From assembly GCF_052065415.1 (NCBI RefSeq), contig NZ_JBQHUB010000008.1, forward strand, positions 19,031-83,030: 64,000 nucleotides of DNA, written 5' to 3'. The position numbers and the translations under genes were made by a program. The notes beneath the pieces were generated by a model. The model did no database searches and had not been told where the DNA came from. It saw nothing but the letters and a program-made list of their open reading frames with translations. Below, piece by piece: positions 1-8,225 of the stretch (positions are counted from its first letter, which is position 1; the number at the start of each line of letters is the position of its first letter). The stretch is from Pseudoflavonifractor_A sp022772585. Lineage in GTDB: Bacteria > Bacillota > Clostridia > Oscillospirales > Oscillospiraceae.

Positions 1-519
1 GATCACGATAAGGGGCTCCCGGCTGTTTCCGGCATCGGACAGGCCCTCATAGGCCAGTCCGCCAGTCAGGGCGCCGTCTCCGATGAGGGCTATCACATGG
101 TAGTCCTCCCCCATCCGGGTCCGGGCCCGGGCCATGCCCACCGCCACCGATACCGAGTCGGAGGCGTGACCGGCAATGAAGGCGTCGTGAATGCTCTCGG
201 CGGGCTTGGGAAAGCCCGCCAAGCCGCCGAAGGTACGCAGTGTGTCCATCCGGTCCGCCCGTCCGGTGAGCATTTTATGGATATAGCATTGATGCCCCAC
301 GTCAAATACCACCCGGTCCCGGCTGGTGTCAAAGACCCGGTGGATGGCCACCGTAATCTCCACGGCTCCCAGGTTGGAACCCAGGTGTCCTCCGGTGCGG
401 GAGACCGTGTCGATCAGCTCCTCCCGCAGTTGGCCGCACAGAGCTTCCGCCTCCCGGTCGGTGAGCCCGTGCAGGTCGGGGCATGTTTTGTCCAGATGAA
501 TGATAGTACCGCCTCCCAT
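1..519 (-). CDS. dxs: 1-deoxy-D-xylulose-5-phosphate synthase, N-terminal part (cut by window edge)
   Basis: Condenses pyruvate and glyceraldehyde-3-phosphate to DXP, the first step of the MEP isoprenoid pathway (cytoplasmic, thiamine diphosphate dependent). The visible 173 residues carry the family's N-terminal signatures: SRTGGHLGSNLGAVE, the FDVGHQCYIHK segment and the ThDP-binding GDGALTGGLAYEGL. The gene runs off the left edge, so the pyrimidine and C-terminal domains are not visible. It lies 18 bp after the divergent-PAP2 gene and close to ispA, consistent with an isoprenoid operon. The chosen ATG at 519 has no ribosome site before it; a GGGAGG lies just inside the reading frame, so the true start may be a few codons later at a non-ATG codon. 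Confidence 0.95.
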   Translation of the reverse strand, partial: MGGGTIIHLDKTCPDLHGLTDREAEALCGQLREELIDTVSRTGGHLGSNLGAVEITVAIHRVFDTSRDRVVFDVGHQCYIHKMLTGRADRMDTLRTFGGLAGFPKPAESIHDAFIAGHASDSVSVAVGMARARTRMGEDYHVIALIGDGALTGGLAYEGLSDAGNSREPLIVI

Positions 520-537
520 TTGGTGGGCTGGTGCCTG

Positions 538-996
538 TCAGCGCCAGAGATACATGCCGCCCGCGCCGATGGCGATCCCCAGCAGGGCTCCCATCAGCAC
601 CTGGATCGGCGTATGTCCCAGAAGCTCTTTCAGCTCCTTGCTGAAGAATTCCGGCTTCATTTCCTTCCAGTGTTCCATCATGTAATTGAGGATCTTGGCC
701 TGTTCTCCCGCCGCCCGGCGAACATTGGATGCGTCGTACATGACCACGATGGCCACCACCGCCGCGATGGAAAAGCTGACCGATCCAAACCCCTGCATCA
801 TCCCCACCGCGGACGCGCAGGCGCACACAAAGGCCGAATGGGAGCTGGGCATCCCGCCGCTGGACAGGATGTGCCGCCAGTCCCAGCGCCCCTTGGTGAT
901 AAGTGTCAGCAGGACCTTCAGGATCTGAGCCGCAGCCCAGGCCATGATGGACAGGTCCAATATCTTATTCCCCGTCAGAATGTCACTTACGTTCAT
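538..996 (-). CDS. Divergent PAP2 family membrane protein (DUF212, YuiD-like)
   Basis: A 152-residue membrane protein of the divergent PAP2 family. The segment GGMPSSHSAFVCACA is the family's hallmark, resembling the SRxxxxxH half of the acid phosphatase/PAP2 active site; hydrophobic stretches lie at about 12-35, 60-85 and 130-152. Its substrate is not established; the position between ispA and dxs suggests prenyl-phosphate chemistry, which is inference. The ATG at 996 is preceded immediately by GGAGG with no spacer, so initiation may be inefficient. It follows ispA by 16 bp. Confidence 0.85.
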   Translation of the reverse strand: MNVSDILTGNKILDLSIMAWAAAQILKVLLTLITKGRWDWRHILSSGGMPSSHSAFVCACASAVGMMQGFGSVSFSIAAVVAIVVMYDASNVRRAAGEQAKILNYMMEHWKEMKPEFFSKELKELLGHTPIQVLMGALLGIAIGAGGMYLWR

Positions 997-1012
997 CCTC
1001 CGGCCCCCGTTC

Positions 1013-1891
1013 TTATTTCTTTCGTCCCACCAGAGAATCGGCCAGCCAGCACAGGAAGGAGGCGTCCTCAAAGAGCGACAGAGCCTCTTCGCCCTCCCGG
1101 GTCAGCTGCTCCACCAGACGGGCACACTCCTCCAGCCCTTTGAGCGTCACAAAGGTGGTCTTTTCATTCTCGGTATCCGAGCCCACGGGCTTGCCCAGCG
1201 TAGCCTCGTCCCCAGTCACATCCAGCATATCGTCCTGGATCTGGAACGCCAGCCCCAGCTTCTGAGCGTAGCGGCGCACGGCGGCGCGCTGTTCTTCGCT
1301 GCCGCCGGCCAGGATACAGCCCATCTCGGCGGCGGCTGAGATGAGCGCGCCGGTCTTGAGCCGCTGGAGCTCCTCCACTTCGCCCAAGGTCAGGGCGTGG
1401 CCCTCTCCCGCCATGTCCAGGGCCTGTCCGCCCACCATGCCCCGGGCGCCGGCCGCCTGTCCCAGGCAGGCCGCCGCGGCCAGGACCCGTTCAGCGGGAA
1501 GGCTTTTTCCGTTTTCCAGCATGGTCTCAAAGGCGGCGGTGAGCAGCGCGTCGCCGGCCAGAACCGCTGTTGCCTCCCCGTATACCTTATGATTGGTGGG
1601 CCGGCCCCGGCGCAGATCATCATCGTCCATACAGGGCAGGTCATCGTGGATCAGGGAATAGGTATGCAGCATCTCCACTGCGCAGGCAAAGGGCAGCGCC
1701 GCCTCCGTGTCGCCGCCGCACATACGGCAGGTCTCCAGCAGCAGCACGGGGCGCAGCCGCTTCCCCCCCGCCAGCAGGCTGTACCGCATGGCGTCATAGA
1801 GGTCGGCGCGGCCGTCCCGGCCGTCAAAGCAGTGACGGAGCCATTCCTCTACCGCCGCGCAGTCCTGCTGCAGGCGCTCACTATGGGTCAT
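1013..1891 (-). CDS. ispA: Polyprenyl synthetase (farnesyl/geranyl diphosphate synthase)
   Basis: Makes C10-C15 prenyl diphosphates from IPP and DMAPP for undecaprenyl and quinone precursors. The 292-residue protein has GGKRLRP near residue 42, the first aspartate-rich motif DDLPCMDDDD near 83-92 and the second, QIQDDMLD, near 225. The bulky residues before the first DDxxD fit a short-chain synthase. The start overlaps the xseB stop by 4 bp (ATGA), indicating translational coupling. The xseA-xseB-ispA-dxs order is common in Firmicutes. Confidence 0.95.
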   Translation of the reverse strand: MTHSERLQQDCAAVEEWLRHCFDGRDGRADLYDAMRYSLLAGGKRLRPVLLLETCRMCGGDTEAALPFACAVEMLHTYSLIHDDLPCMDDDDLRRGRPTNHKVYGEATAVLAGDALLTAAFETMLENGKSLPAERVLAAAACLGQAAGARGMVGGQALDMAGEGHALTLGEVEELQRLKTGALISAAAEMGCILAGGSEEQRAAVRRYAQKLGLAFQIQDDMLDVTGDEATLGKPVGSDTENEKTTFVTLKGLEECARLVEQLTREGEEALSLFEDASFLCWLADSLVGRKK

Positions 1892-2127
1892 ACGCTCTCC
1901 TCCTTGTCCATGGGCTGTTCCACCGGCGCTCCGTCCGGGCCGGCAGTCAGCTTCCGCACCTTCTGCTCCGCCTTGTCCAGCATGGCGGTGCATTTTTTCA
2001 TCAGGGCCGTTCCCTCTTCAAAAAGGGCCATGGACTCCTCCAGCGGGGCGTCCCCCTGCTCCAGGCGGCGGACGATCTCCTCCAGCCGGGCGGTAGCCTG
2101 TTCAAATGTCAGCTTTTTCTCAGCCAT
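1888..2127 (-). CDS. xseB: Exodeoxyribonuclease VII small subunit
   Basis: A 79-residue coiled-coil subunit of exonuclease VII, which degrades single-stranded DNA with XseA. It shows the family start TFEQATARLEEIVRRLEQGD and the conserved PLEESMALFEEGTALMKKC segment. It lies 30 bp after xseA and overlaps ispA by 4 bp. Length matches the family (about 60-85 residues); the C-terminal tail after residue 60 is not conserved as far as I recall. Confidence 0.95.
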   Translation of the reverse strand: MAEKKLTFEQATARLEEIVRRLEQGDAPLEESMALFEEGTALMKKCTAMLDKAEQKVRKLTAGPDGAPVEQPMDKEESV

Positions 2128-2157
2128 TGTCTCTCTTCCTTTCCTGTGCCGCGGCGG

Positions 2158-3354
2158 CTATTCCACCCGGCAGCGGATGGAGCCGTCTGATACCCGCAGC
2201 TCCAGCCGGTCCCCCGGAGCCGTGTCGCTCCGGAAACGGACCACGCCGCCATCCTCTTTCCGGGCGATGGCATATCCCCGGCCCAGCACCTTGAGCGGGC
2301 TCATGGCGTCCAGCCCCGCCGCAAGGCGGGCCAGCCGCTCTTTCTCCCCGCTCAGCACGGCGGACATGCCGCCGGCCAGGCGGGTGCGCTGATGGTCCAG
2401 CGCGGCGCGGCGGTCCTCCACCGCCGCCATGGGGTCCCTCAGCACCCGCCGCTCCCCTATCCGGTCCATCCGGGTCCGGGCCTGCTCCAGGCGGCGCTCC
2501 ATGGCCCTGGCCATCCGCCTCTCCATCTGGAAAAGGCCGGCATAGACGTCATTCTGGTCGGGGACGGCCAGCTCTGCGCCGTTGGAGGGCGTAGCCGCCC
2601 GCAGGTCGGCCACAAAATCGGCGATCGTCACGTCCGGCTCATGCCCCACCGCTGAGATCACCGGGATCTCTGAGGCAAAAATAGCCCGGGCCACACTCTC
2701 GTCGTTAAAGGCCCACAGGTCCTCCATGGACCCGCCGCCCCGGCCGGTGATGATCAGGTCAGCCACCCGGTAACGGTTGGCCCAGTGAATGGCGGCGCAC
2801 AGCTCGCCGGGGGCCTCGGCCCCCTGGACCCGCACCGGGATCACAGCCACCTGGGCCATGGGCCAGCGGGCGCCCAGGATGCGCAGCATGTCCCGCACCG
2901 CCGCCCCCGCCGGTGAAGTGATCAGGGCGATCCGCTCCGGGAATTTGGGAATGGGCTTTTTGCAGGCGGGGTCAAAGAGTCCCTCCCGGTACAGCTTGTC
3001 CTTGAGCTGCTCAAAGGCCAGATGCAGGTCCCCCACGCCGTCGGGGGTCATATTGCTGCAGTAGAGCTGATACTGCCCGTCCCGGGGAAAGACCGCGATC
3101 CGCCCGAAGGCGATGACCTTCATGCCGTTCTGAGGGCGGAAGCGGAGACTTGCCGCCTCCCGCCGGAAAAACACGCAGCGGATGACCCCCTCCGCGTCTT
3201 TGAGGGAAAAATAGTGGTGTCCTGATGGATAAACCTTGTAGTTTGAGATCTCTCCGCGAATAAAAATACCGGACAGGATCGCGTCGCCGTCCAGCAGGCC
3301 TTTGATATGCTGATTGACCTGGGAAACCGTGTATACGGTATTTCTGCCGCTCAT
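2158..3354 (-). CDS. xseA: Exodeoxyribonuclease VII large subunit
   Basis: Catalytic subunit of exonuclease VII, 398 residues. The N-terminal OB fold (about 5-100) starts with YTVSQVNQHIKGLLD and contains FIRGEISNYK; the catalytic region carries RIALITSPAGAAVRDML, ITGRGGGSMEDLWAFN and ISAVGHEPDVTIADFVAD, all family hallmarks. The C-terminal part (about 260-360) is a charged coiled coil. The start codon overlaps the stop of the upstream TsaD-like gene by 4 bp. The protein is slightly shorter than the E. coli enzyme, as usual in Firmicutes. Confidence 0.96.
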   Translation of the reverse strand: MSGRNTVYTVSQVNQHIKGLLDGDAILSGIFIRGEISNYKVYPSGHHYFSLKDAEGVIRCVFFRREAASLRFRPQNGMKVIAFGRIAVFPRDGQYQLYCSNMTPDGVGDLHLAFEQLKDKLYREGLFDPACKKPIPKFPERIALITSPAGAAVRDMLRILGARWPMAQVAVIPVRVQGAEAPGELCAAIHWANRYRVADLIITGRGGGSMEDLWAFNDESVARAIFASEIPVISAVGHEPDVTIADFVADLRAATPSNGAELAVPDQNDVYAGLFQMERRMARAMERRLEQARTRMDRIGERRVLRDPMAAVEDRRAALDHQRTRLAGGMSAVLSGEKERLARLAAGLDAMSPLKVLGRGYAIARKEDGGVVRFRSDTAPGDRLELRVSDGSIRCRVE

Positions 3355-4298
3355 TTCCGCCCCTCCGCTTCCAGCAGGCGGCTGGCCAGGATGGCCACGC
3401 CCATGGCGTTGTCGGTGGAATAGCACGGCTCGGCAAAAACAGCACAGAACGCGCTTCCCATCACTTCCCGCAGCCGGCGGTTGGAGGCCACGCCGCCCGA
3501 GCAAAGCACCGGCACTCCGGGATACTGCTCCAGCGCCGCGGCGGTGCATCGGCGGACCGTGTCGGACACGGTATTGAGCACGAAGCGGGCGATATCAGCC
3601 GGCTCCTCTCCCCGCTCCGCCATGGCGGCGGCTTTATTCTCCATCCCGGAAAGCGAGAACGTAAGGTCATTCAGCTTTACAGTAAATTTGTCCCTGGACT
3701 GGGACGAGGCGGCCAGGCCGTCCAGCGCTTTTCCCGCCGGGAAAGCAAGGCCCAGGAGCACGCCGGTGCGGTCAATGAGCTGCCCCGCCGAGATATCGCT
3801 GGTCCCGCCGATCTTCTCCGCCCGAACGTTGACCCCATCCGGCGTCACTTTCAGCAGCTCCGTGGTGCCGCCGGACAGGTGCCAGGCCAGAAAGGGCCTG
3901 TCCAGCAGGTCCATCCGGCCCGCCGACCATGCGGCCGCCGCGATGTGTCCCTGCTGATGGGACACCGCGAAAAAGGGTACGCCCAACACGTCGGCCAGAG
4001 CGCGTCCCTGGCCCTCGCCGGCCAGGAAGCAGGGCATATAGGAGCCCTCCACCGCCCGGGGGCGGGTGCTGGCCGCTACGGCCCGGATATTTCCCAGGCA
4101 ATCCGCTTCCCGCAGGCGGCTGAACAGCTCGGGCAGCCGCTTCACATGCTGGAACAGGGCGTCGCTCTGCCGCAGGCCCAGGGCGCCCTGGGGCACCTCC
4201 AGCAGCCTGCCGGCGTTGATCCCCTCCGTCCCGTCAAAGACCGCGGCCGAGGTGGTGTAGTTGCTGGTATCCAGCCCCAGGCAGACCTCGGTCCTCAT
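3351..4298 (-). CDS. TsaD/Kae1-like protein (peptidase M22 paralogue)
   Basis: A 315-residue ASKHA-fold protein of the TsaD/Kae1/Qri7 family. The two metal-binding histidines of TsaD are kept as SHQQGH near residue 111, the SGGTTELL phosphate loop is present, and STDNAMGVA near 300 holds the third metal ligand. The N-terminal motif reads GLDTSNYTTSAAV instead of the ETSCDET usual for tRNA t6A-forming TsaD, and the protein is about 20-30 residues short. I read it as the second TsaD-like paralogue found in clostridia, function unknown. It overlaps nusB and xseA by 4 bp on each side. Confidence 0.8.
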   Translation of the reverse strand: MRTEVCLGLDTSNYTTSAAVFDGTEGINAGRLLEVPQGALGLRQSDALFQHVKRLPELFSRLREADCLGNIRAVAASTRPRAVEGSYMPCFLAGEGQGRALADVLGVPFFAVSHQQGHIAAAAWSAGRMDLLDRPFLAWHLSGGTTELLKVTPDGVNVRAEKIGGTSDISAGQLIDRTGVLLGLAFPAGKALDGLAASSQSRDKFTVKLNDLTFSLSGMENKAAAMAERGEEPADIARFVLNTVSDTVRRCTAAALEQYPGVPVLCSGGVASNRRLREVMGSAFCAVFAEPCYSTDNAMGVAILASRLLEAEGRK

Positions 4299-4801
4299 TC
4301 CGCGCCGCCGTCCTCCCCGGCCGTCTCCGCCGGCTCTGCGCACACGGCCCGCTCCGGCGGGCACTCGCTGCGGACAAAGGAGCCCAGGATGCCGTTGATA
4401 AAGGAGACCACCTCCGGGCCCTCGTAGTGCTTGGCCAGCTCCACCGCCTCGTTGATGGCAGCGGCATTGGGGATATCCTGCATATAGAGGATCTCATACA
4501 TGGCCACCCGCATGATGGAGACAGCCACCCGGGGGATGCGGGCAAACTTCCAGCCGATGGCGTAGCGGGAAATATATTCGTCCAGCTCCGGGCAGTGGGC
4601 ATAAACGCCCCTCACCAGCGTACCTATGTAGTCACGCTGCTTCTCATTGGGGAACTCGGCGTAAAGCGGCTCCTCCTGACCGATCTGGGCAAACACCTCC
4701 CGCGTGAGCATGTGCTCCAGCAGTTCATCTGCTGTTTCGTTGGAAAAACCAAGTTCAAAGGAGAAGTGAACCGCGATCTCCCGGGCATTGGTCCTTGTCA
4801 T
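4295..4801 (-). CDS. nusB: Transcription antitermination factor NusB
   Basis: RNA-binding antitermination factor acting with NusE(S10) on rRNA operons. The 168 residues contain the all-helical NusB fold, with REIAVHFSFELGF at the N terminus and the signature VAMYEILYMQDIPNAAAINEAVELAK near 95-120. About 20 acidic and proline residues extend the C terminus beyond the usual length. It is the first gene of the nusB-tsaD-like-xseA-xseB-ispA-dxs operon. The leader holds a GCCGGGC/GCCCGG hairpin directly before the GGAGG site. Confidence 0.93.
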   Translation of the reverse strand: MTRTNAREIAVHFSFELGFSNETADELLEHMLTREVFAQIGQEEPLYAEFPNEKQRDYIGTLVRGVYAHCPELDEYISRYAIGWKFARIPRVAVSIMRVAMYEILYMQDIPNAAAINEAVELAKHYEGPEVVSFINGILGSFVRSECPPERAVCAEPAETAGEDGGAE

Positions 4802-4896
4802 TCGTATTCCTCCAGTCCGGGCAAAAGCCCGGCATTATTAATATCCATTATCCAGTTTATTATACAGAATCATATACAAAAATGGAACCACCAATT

Positions 4897-4944
4897 TCAA
4901 TAAAAACACAAAAACATGGAGCGGACCCAGCCGTCCGCTCCATG
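4897..4944 (-). terminator. Rho-independent terminator after the Asp23 gene
   Basis: A perfect 12-bp stem (4915-4926 with 4933-4944, six-base loop) is followed on the minus strand by a T-rich run. It separates the Asp23 gene from nusB. Confidence 0.9.
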
Positions 4945-4957
4945 CCGTTTCTTTCGC

Positions 4958-5344
4958 TCAGGCCTTCCTGCTCTCCCGCTCGAAGGTCACACCGGCCACG
5001 TGGATGTTCACGCACTCCACCGTCAGGCCGCTGGTATTGCTGATGGCGCCGAACACCGCGTCCTGCACGGCCTTGGCCACCTCGGGGATCGTGTAGCCGT
5101 ATTTGATGCAGATGGACAGCTCCACGCTGACGCTGCCCTCGTTCACCGCAATGTGCACACCCTTGGCCAGGGCGCTCTTCTTGCCCAGCAGCTCGGCCAG
5201 GTCGCTCCCCAGGTTGGGGGACAGGCTGCCAACGCCCTCCACCTCCAGGGCGGCGGCGGCGGCGATCACGGCCAGGACCTCCTCGGATATATGGATGTTC
5301 CCCAGCTCGTCAGGACGGGAAACGTATTCTCTTGCATCGGCCAT
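4958..5344 (-). CDS. Asp23/Gls24 family envelope stress protein
   Basis: A 128-residue Asp23/Gls24 protein. The segments GNIHISEEVLAVIAAAAALE, GVHIAVNEGSVSVELSICIK and the C-terminal VECVNIHVAGVTFE match the family. In Firmicutes these proteins form membrane-associated filaments linked to cell-envelope homeostasis. No signal peptide or membrane segment is visible. It is monocistronic, with its own ribosome site (AAGGAGCG) and the strong terminator at 4915-4944. Location next to spoIIIA and nusB is common in clostridia. Confidence 0.92.
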   Translation of the reverse strand: MADAREYVSRPDELGNIHISEEVLAVIAAAAALEVEGVGSLSPNLGSDLAELLGKKSALAKGVHIAVNEGSVSVELSICIKYGYTIPEVAKAVQDAVFGAISNTSGLTVECVNIHVAGVTFERESRKA

Positions 5345-5395
5345 TTCAGGTCACGCTCCTTTTTGTCGTACAGCAGGATTTGCTTACTGACCTAC

Positions 5396-5445
5396 ATTGT
5401 ACCACATCAGGCGGGAAAATACCACTAGATTTTTCCGCCTGCCGT
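5396..5445. promoter_or_regulatory. Hairpin plus extended -10 element between spoIIIAH and the Asp23 gene
   Basis: Around 5409-5441 an inverted repeat (CAGGCGG ... CCGCCTG extended by A/T pairs) may end spoIIIA transcription. Just downstream on the minus strand an extended -10 (TGGTACAAT, about 5396-5404) could start the Asp23 transcript. No good -35 is visible. Confidence 0.45.
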
Positions 5446-5489
5446 GTCCCGTCCACAGCCGCTGTTTCCCGTATATACCCGCTCGTTTC

Positions 5490-6071
5490 TCAGGGCTCTG
5501 CCTCGATGATCTTGATCTGGCCCGCCGTGAGCCCGGTCTCCCCGGTGACGATCTCCGTGATCCGGGCGATATCCGCGTCGGACAGCCCCTCTCCCGCGGC
5601 GGCCACCACCACGCTGGCACTGCCGTCGTTGACGAAGGCCACGCAGTCACTGTAACCTTTGGCGGTGACGAGATTTTCGATCTGAGCCTCCGACACCGTG
5701 GTGCTGGCCATGGTCTCGATGGCAGCGGTCATCTGCTCCTTCATGGCTTCGTCCGCCGTGTCGCTCTCAGCCGACTGCTGAAGGATGGACAGGGCGCTGT
5801 CCCTGGCCTGCTTCCGGTTGAGCCGGGCCGAGTCAAAGTACCCGCTGCCGCCGGAGGGAGACGGCGTGGCGCTGGGCGCAGGGGAGGCGGTGGTCTTTGT
5901 CACGTCTCCGGCGATGAGAGGATCGGTGGTCTGCCCGCCCACCAGCGCCGCCTGGCCCAGGACCTTTCCGGCATCTGCCGCCTCCTGATTATACGACCAG
6001 TTGAGATAGACCGCCACGCACACAAAGAGGACGATGGCGGCCACCACCGCGTTCCGTTTCCAGAGTTTCAT
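5490..6071 (-). CDS. spoIIIAH: Stage III sporulation protein AH
   Basis: Forespore-mother cell channel protein (mother-cell side), partner of SpoIIQ, with EscJ/YscJ-like fold. The 193 residues start with a basic tail and one membrane segment (AVVAAIVLFVCVAVYLNWSY), then a Ser/Pro/Thr-rich linker (about 55-80) and a C-terminal domain ending VTGETGLTAGQIKIIEAEP. The ATG at 6071 is used; a GTG 15 bp upstream at 6086 is an alternative and overlaps the spoIIIAG stop. It is the last gene of the spoIIIA operon. Confidence 0.92.
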   Translation of the reverse strand: MKLWKRNAVVAAIVLFVCVAVYLNWSYNQEAADAGKVLGQAALVGGQTTDPLIAGDVTKTTASPAPSATPSPSGGSGYFDSARLNRKQARDSALSILQQSAESDTADEAMKEQMTAAIETMASTTVSEAQIENLVTAKGYSDCVAFVNDGSASVVVAAAGEGLSDADIARITEIVTGETGLTAGQIKIIEAEP

Positions 6072-6082
6072 ACCTGATTTCC

Positions 6083-6610
6083 TCACTTTCCTTTACATAT
6101 CGAGATCTTGTCGGTGCTCAGGCCGGTGATGGCGGATACCGCTTCCGTCATGGCCAGACGCACCGAGGGATCGTCTCCCCCCGAGCATACCACCAGCGCC
6201 CCCCGGAATCGGGGCGAAATCTGCTGGACCGGGACCGTCTCCTCCTGTCCCGATCCCCGGGACAAAATCACCGCCGATTCCTCCTCCCGCACGGCGTCCG
6301 CCTCCCGCTCCCGTTTCCGGTCCATGGCCCAGATCTGGCGTGGACCGGCCTCCACCGACAGGACCACGTCTACCTCCCCGGCCCCCCGGACCCGGCTCAG
6401 GGCCCGTTCCAGCTTCTCCTCCAGCGCGCCGGCATCCAGAGCCTGTGCCGACGCCGCTGCCGTCTCCGCTGTTCCGCTCTCCTGCTCTTTTCCGCCTGTG
6501 GGCAGAAGCAGCAGGACCACACCTGCCAGAATGACCAGGAGCACATAACGGTATTTCCCGGCCCAGGACCGCAGCCGCTCCGTCAGGCCGGCCATATCCA
6601 AGCCTTTCAT
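6083..6610 (-). CDS. spoIIIAG: Stage III sporulation protein AG
   Basis: Ring-forming component of the SpoIIIA-SpoIIQ feeding channel. The 175 residues have one N-terminal membrane segment (YVLLVILAGVVLLLLPTGG, about 22-40), a linker and a secretin-like ring domain with RVRGAGEVDVVLSVE and the C-terminal VSAITGLSTDKISICKGK. It overlaps spoIIIAF by 4 bp. Family assignment rests on position and on the GAGxVxVxL motif. Confidence 0.92.
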   Translation of the reverse strand: MKGLDMAGLTERLRSWAGKYRYVLLVILAGVVLLLLPTGGKEQESGTAETAAASAQALDAGALEEKLERALSRVRGAGEVDVVLSVEAGPRQIWAMDRKREREADAVREEESAVILSRGSGQEETVPVQQISPRFRGALVVCSGGDDPSVRLAMTEAVSAITGLSTDKISICKGK

Positions 6611-7098
6611 TCCACTTCCTCCATATGATACGTCTGCCGCTCCGCCGGAATGGCGAAATCGGCCTCGATCCTCCGGGTCAGCACCTCCCGCTGCTCCGCA
6701 GTGAGACTACCGCGCACAGTCACTGCCCAGGGCACCGGATAGCCGTCCTGCTCCCGGGTCTCCACAGCCACGGTGCAGCGGATGCCAAGGTCCTCCGCCT
6801 TGTCCGATATATATGCGTCGGACTGTTCTTCTATGAGTTCTTTCATGACCTCCAGGCTGGCGTCTGCCATAACCGCCCGGTCCTCCTCGGGAAGGCGGTA
6901 TTCCGTCAGCGCCCGGGAGAGCTGCATCCCGTCCACCTTCCATATAGGGGAGAGCACCGAGAGCATCAATACCAGCGCGCCCGTGAGCTTCCCGATCCGC
7001 TGTACCGTGCCCCTGGGCATCAGGCTCCCGGCGGCGGCCACCAGAACAGCGGCAGCGGTGACTCCCATGATCCACTGCTTCACCACATCCAGCATCAT
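6607..7098 (-). CDS. spoIIIAF: Stage III sporulation protein AF
   Basis: A 163-residue sporulation membrane protein. Two N-terminal hydrophobic segments (about 12-28 and 36-53, the latter GALVLMLSVLSPIWKVDG) precede a soluble C-terminal domain facing the intermembrane space. It overlaps spoIIIAE and spoIIIAG by 4 bp each, so translation is coupled. Assigned by order within spoIIIA and by the PIWKVDG-like motif. Confidence 0.9.
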   Translation of the reverse strand: MMLDVVKQWIMGVTAAAVLVAAAGSLMPRGTVQRIGKLTGALVLMLSVLSPIWKVDGMQLSRALTEYRLPEEDRAVMADASLEVMKELIEEQSDAYISDKAEDLGIRCTVAVETREQDGYPVPWAVTVRGSLTAEQREVLTRRIEADFAIPAERQTYHMEEVE

Positions 7099-8225
7099 AC
7101 GCCTCCCACGGCCATGGTAATGGCCGACACCATGGATACCAGCAGCAGCAGAGCACTGGCGCCCGTCATGCCCAGCACCAGTCCAAAGGCACCGCCGATG
7201 GCATCAATGAGGCCCGCCATCCGGCCGCCGGCCACCGTGGCCGACAGGGCCGCCGTCAGCTTATAGACCAGATAATGGACCCCCAGCTGCAGGAATGGGG
7301 CCACACAGATGGCCAGCACCCCCAGCATACCGAACACGCCCACCGCGCCCCGCAGAATACCCGCCCCCGCCAGTACGGTCCCGGCCGCGTCGGATAGGAT
7401 GCCGCCCACCACCGGGACCATGCCGGAGATGGTCATTTTGGCTGCCTTCAGCGTCACGGCGTCGGCGCTGCCTGCAATGACGCCGCTCACCGTCAGATAC
7501 CCCACAAAGGCCAGCACAACGGCGGTGAGGATGGAGGTCACCGCCCATTTCAGCAGCTCTCCCACCCGTTTGAGCCCTTCATTCCCCAGCGCCGCGTAGG
7601 CAGTACAGGCTGCCACATAGAGGTACACCAGCGGCAGCAGCAGGCTGTTAATAAGGGTGAGCAGAACGTCGGAAAACAGCATGGTGGCAAGCTGCCGGGC
7701 GGCGGCGCCCGACGGTGCTCCGGCGGCGGCAGCAGCCGCCGTCATGGTGGGCAGCAGCACCTTTGAAAACTGGCTCATCCTGTCCAGCGCCTCCCGCCCC
7801 AGACCGATCAGGGCATGGATGTCCGCCACCGACGCCGCCGTCACTGCCAGCGCGCCGGCCAGCGCGGTCACGTCCACCTCTGCCGGCGCGCCCAGACTGC
7901 CGGACACCTCTCCCGCCAGAGCGCACAGCAGCACCACGCTCAGCAGCACCACGGCGCTGCGCACCGCCCGGCGCAGGACGCCCGGGAGCTCGTCCCTCCC
8001 TTTATCGAATATTTGTTCTATCCCATAATCCAGATCCAGTCCGCTGCCGATCTCCAGCCCGGACAGCTCTCCCTCCGCCGCCCGCCGCAAACCGTCCAGA
8101 TCCAGCGCCTCGGCCTGGGCAGCCTCCACCTCCTCCGGTCCGGCGGCGCCGGCCGGCGGACACAGCGCCGGGAGCAGGACCAGGCATACCAGAAGGACCC
8201 ATGCCCACCGCCGCGTCCTGCTCAT
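7095..8225 (-). CDS. spoIIIAE: Stage III sporulation protein AE
   Basis: Large polytopic membrane protein of the SpoIIIA channel, 376 residues. A signal-like N terminus (WAWVLLVCLVLLPALCPPAG) is followed by a soluble stretch and then several membrane segments from about 95 to 376. Recognised by SQFSKVLLPTMTAA, the ALGNEGLKRVGELLKW segment and MTISGMVPVVGGILSDA. Overlaps spoIIIAD and spoIIIAF by 4 bp on each side. Confidence 0.93.
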   Translation of the reverse strand: MSRTRRWAWVLLVCLVLLPALCPPAGAAGPEEVEAAQAEALDLDGLRRAAEGELSGLEIGSGLDLDYGIEQIFDKGRDELPGVLRRAVRSAVVLLSVVLLCALAGEVSGSLGAPAEVDVTALAGALAVTAASVADIHALIGLGREALDRMSQFSKVLLPTMTAAAAAAGAPSGAAARQLATMLFSDVLLTLINSLLLPLVYLYVAACTAYAALGNEGLKRVGELLKWAVTSILTAVVLAFVGYLTVSGVIAGSADAVTLKAAKMTISGMVPVVGGILSDAAGTVLAGAGILRGAVGVFGMLGVLAICVAPFLQLGVHYLVYKLTAALSATVAGGRMAGLIDAIGGAFGLVLGMTGASALLLLVSMVSAITMAVGGV

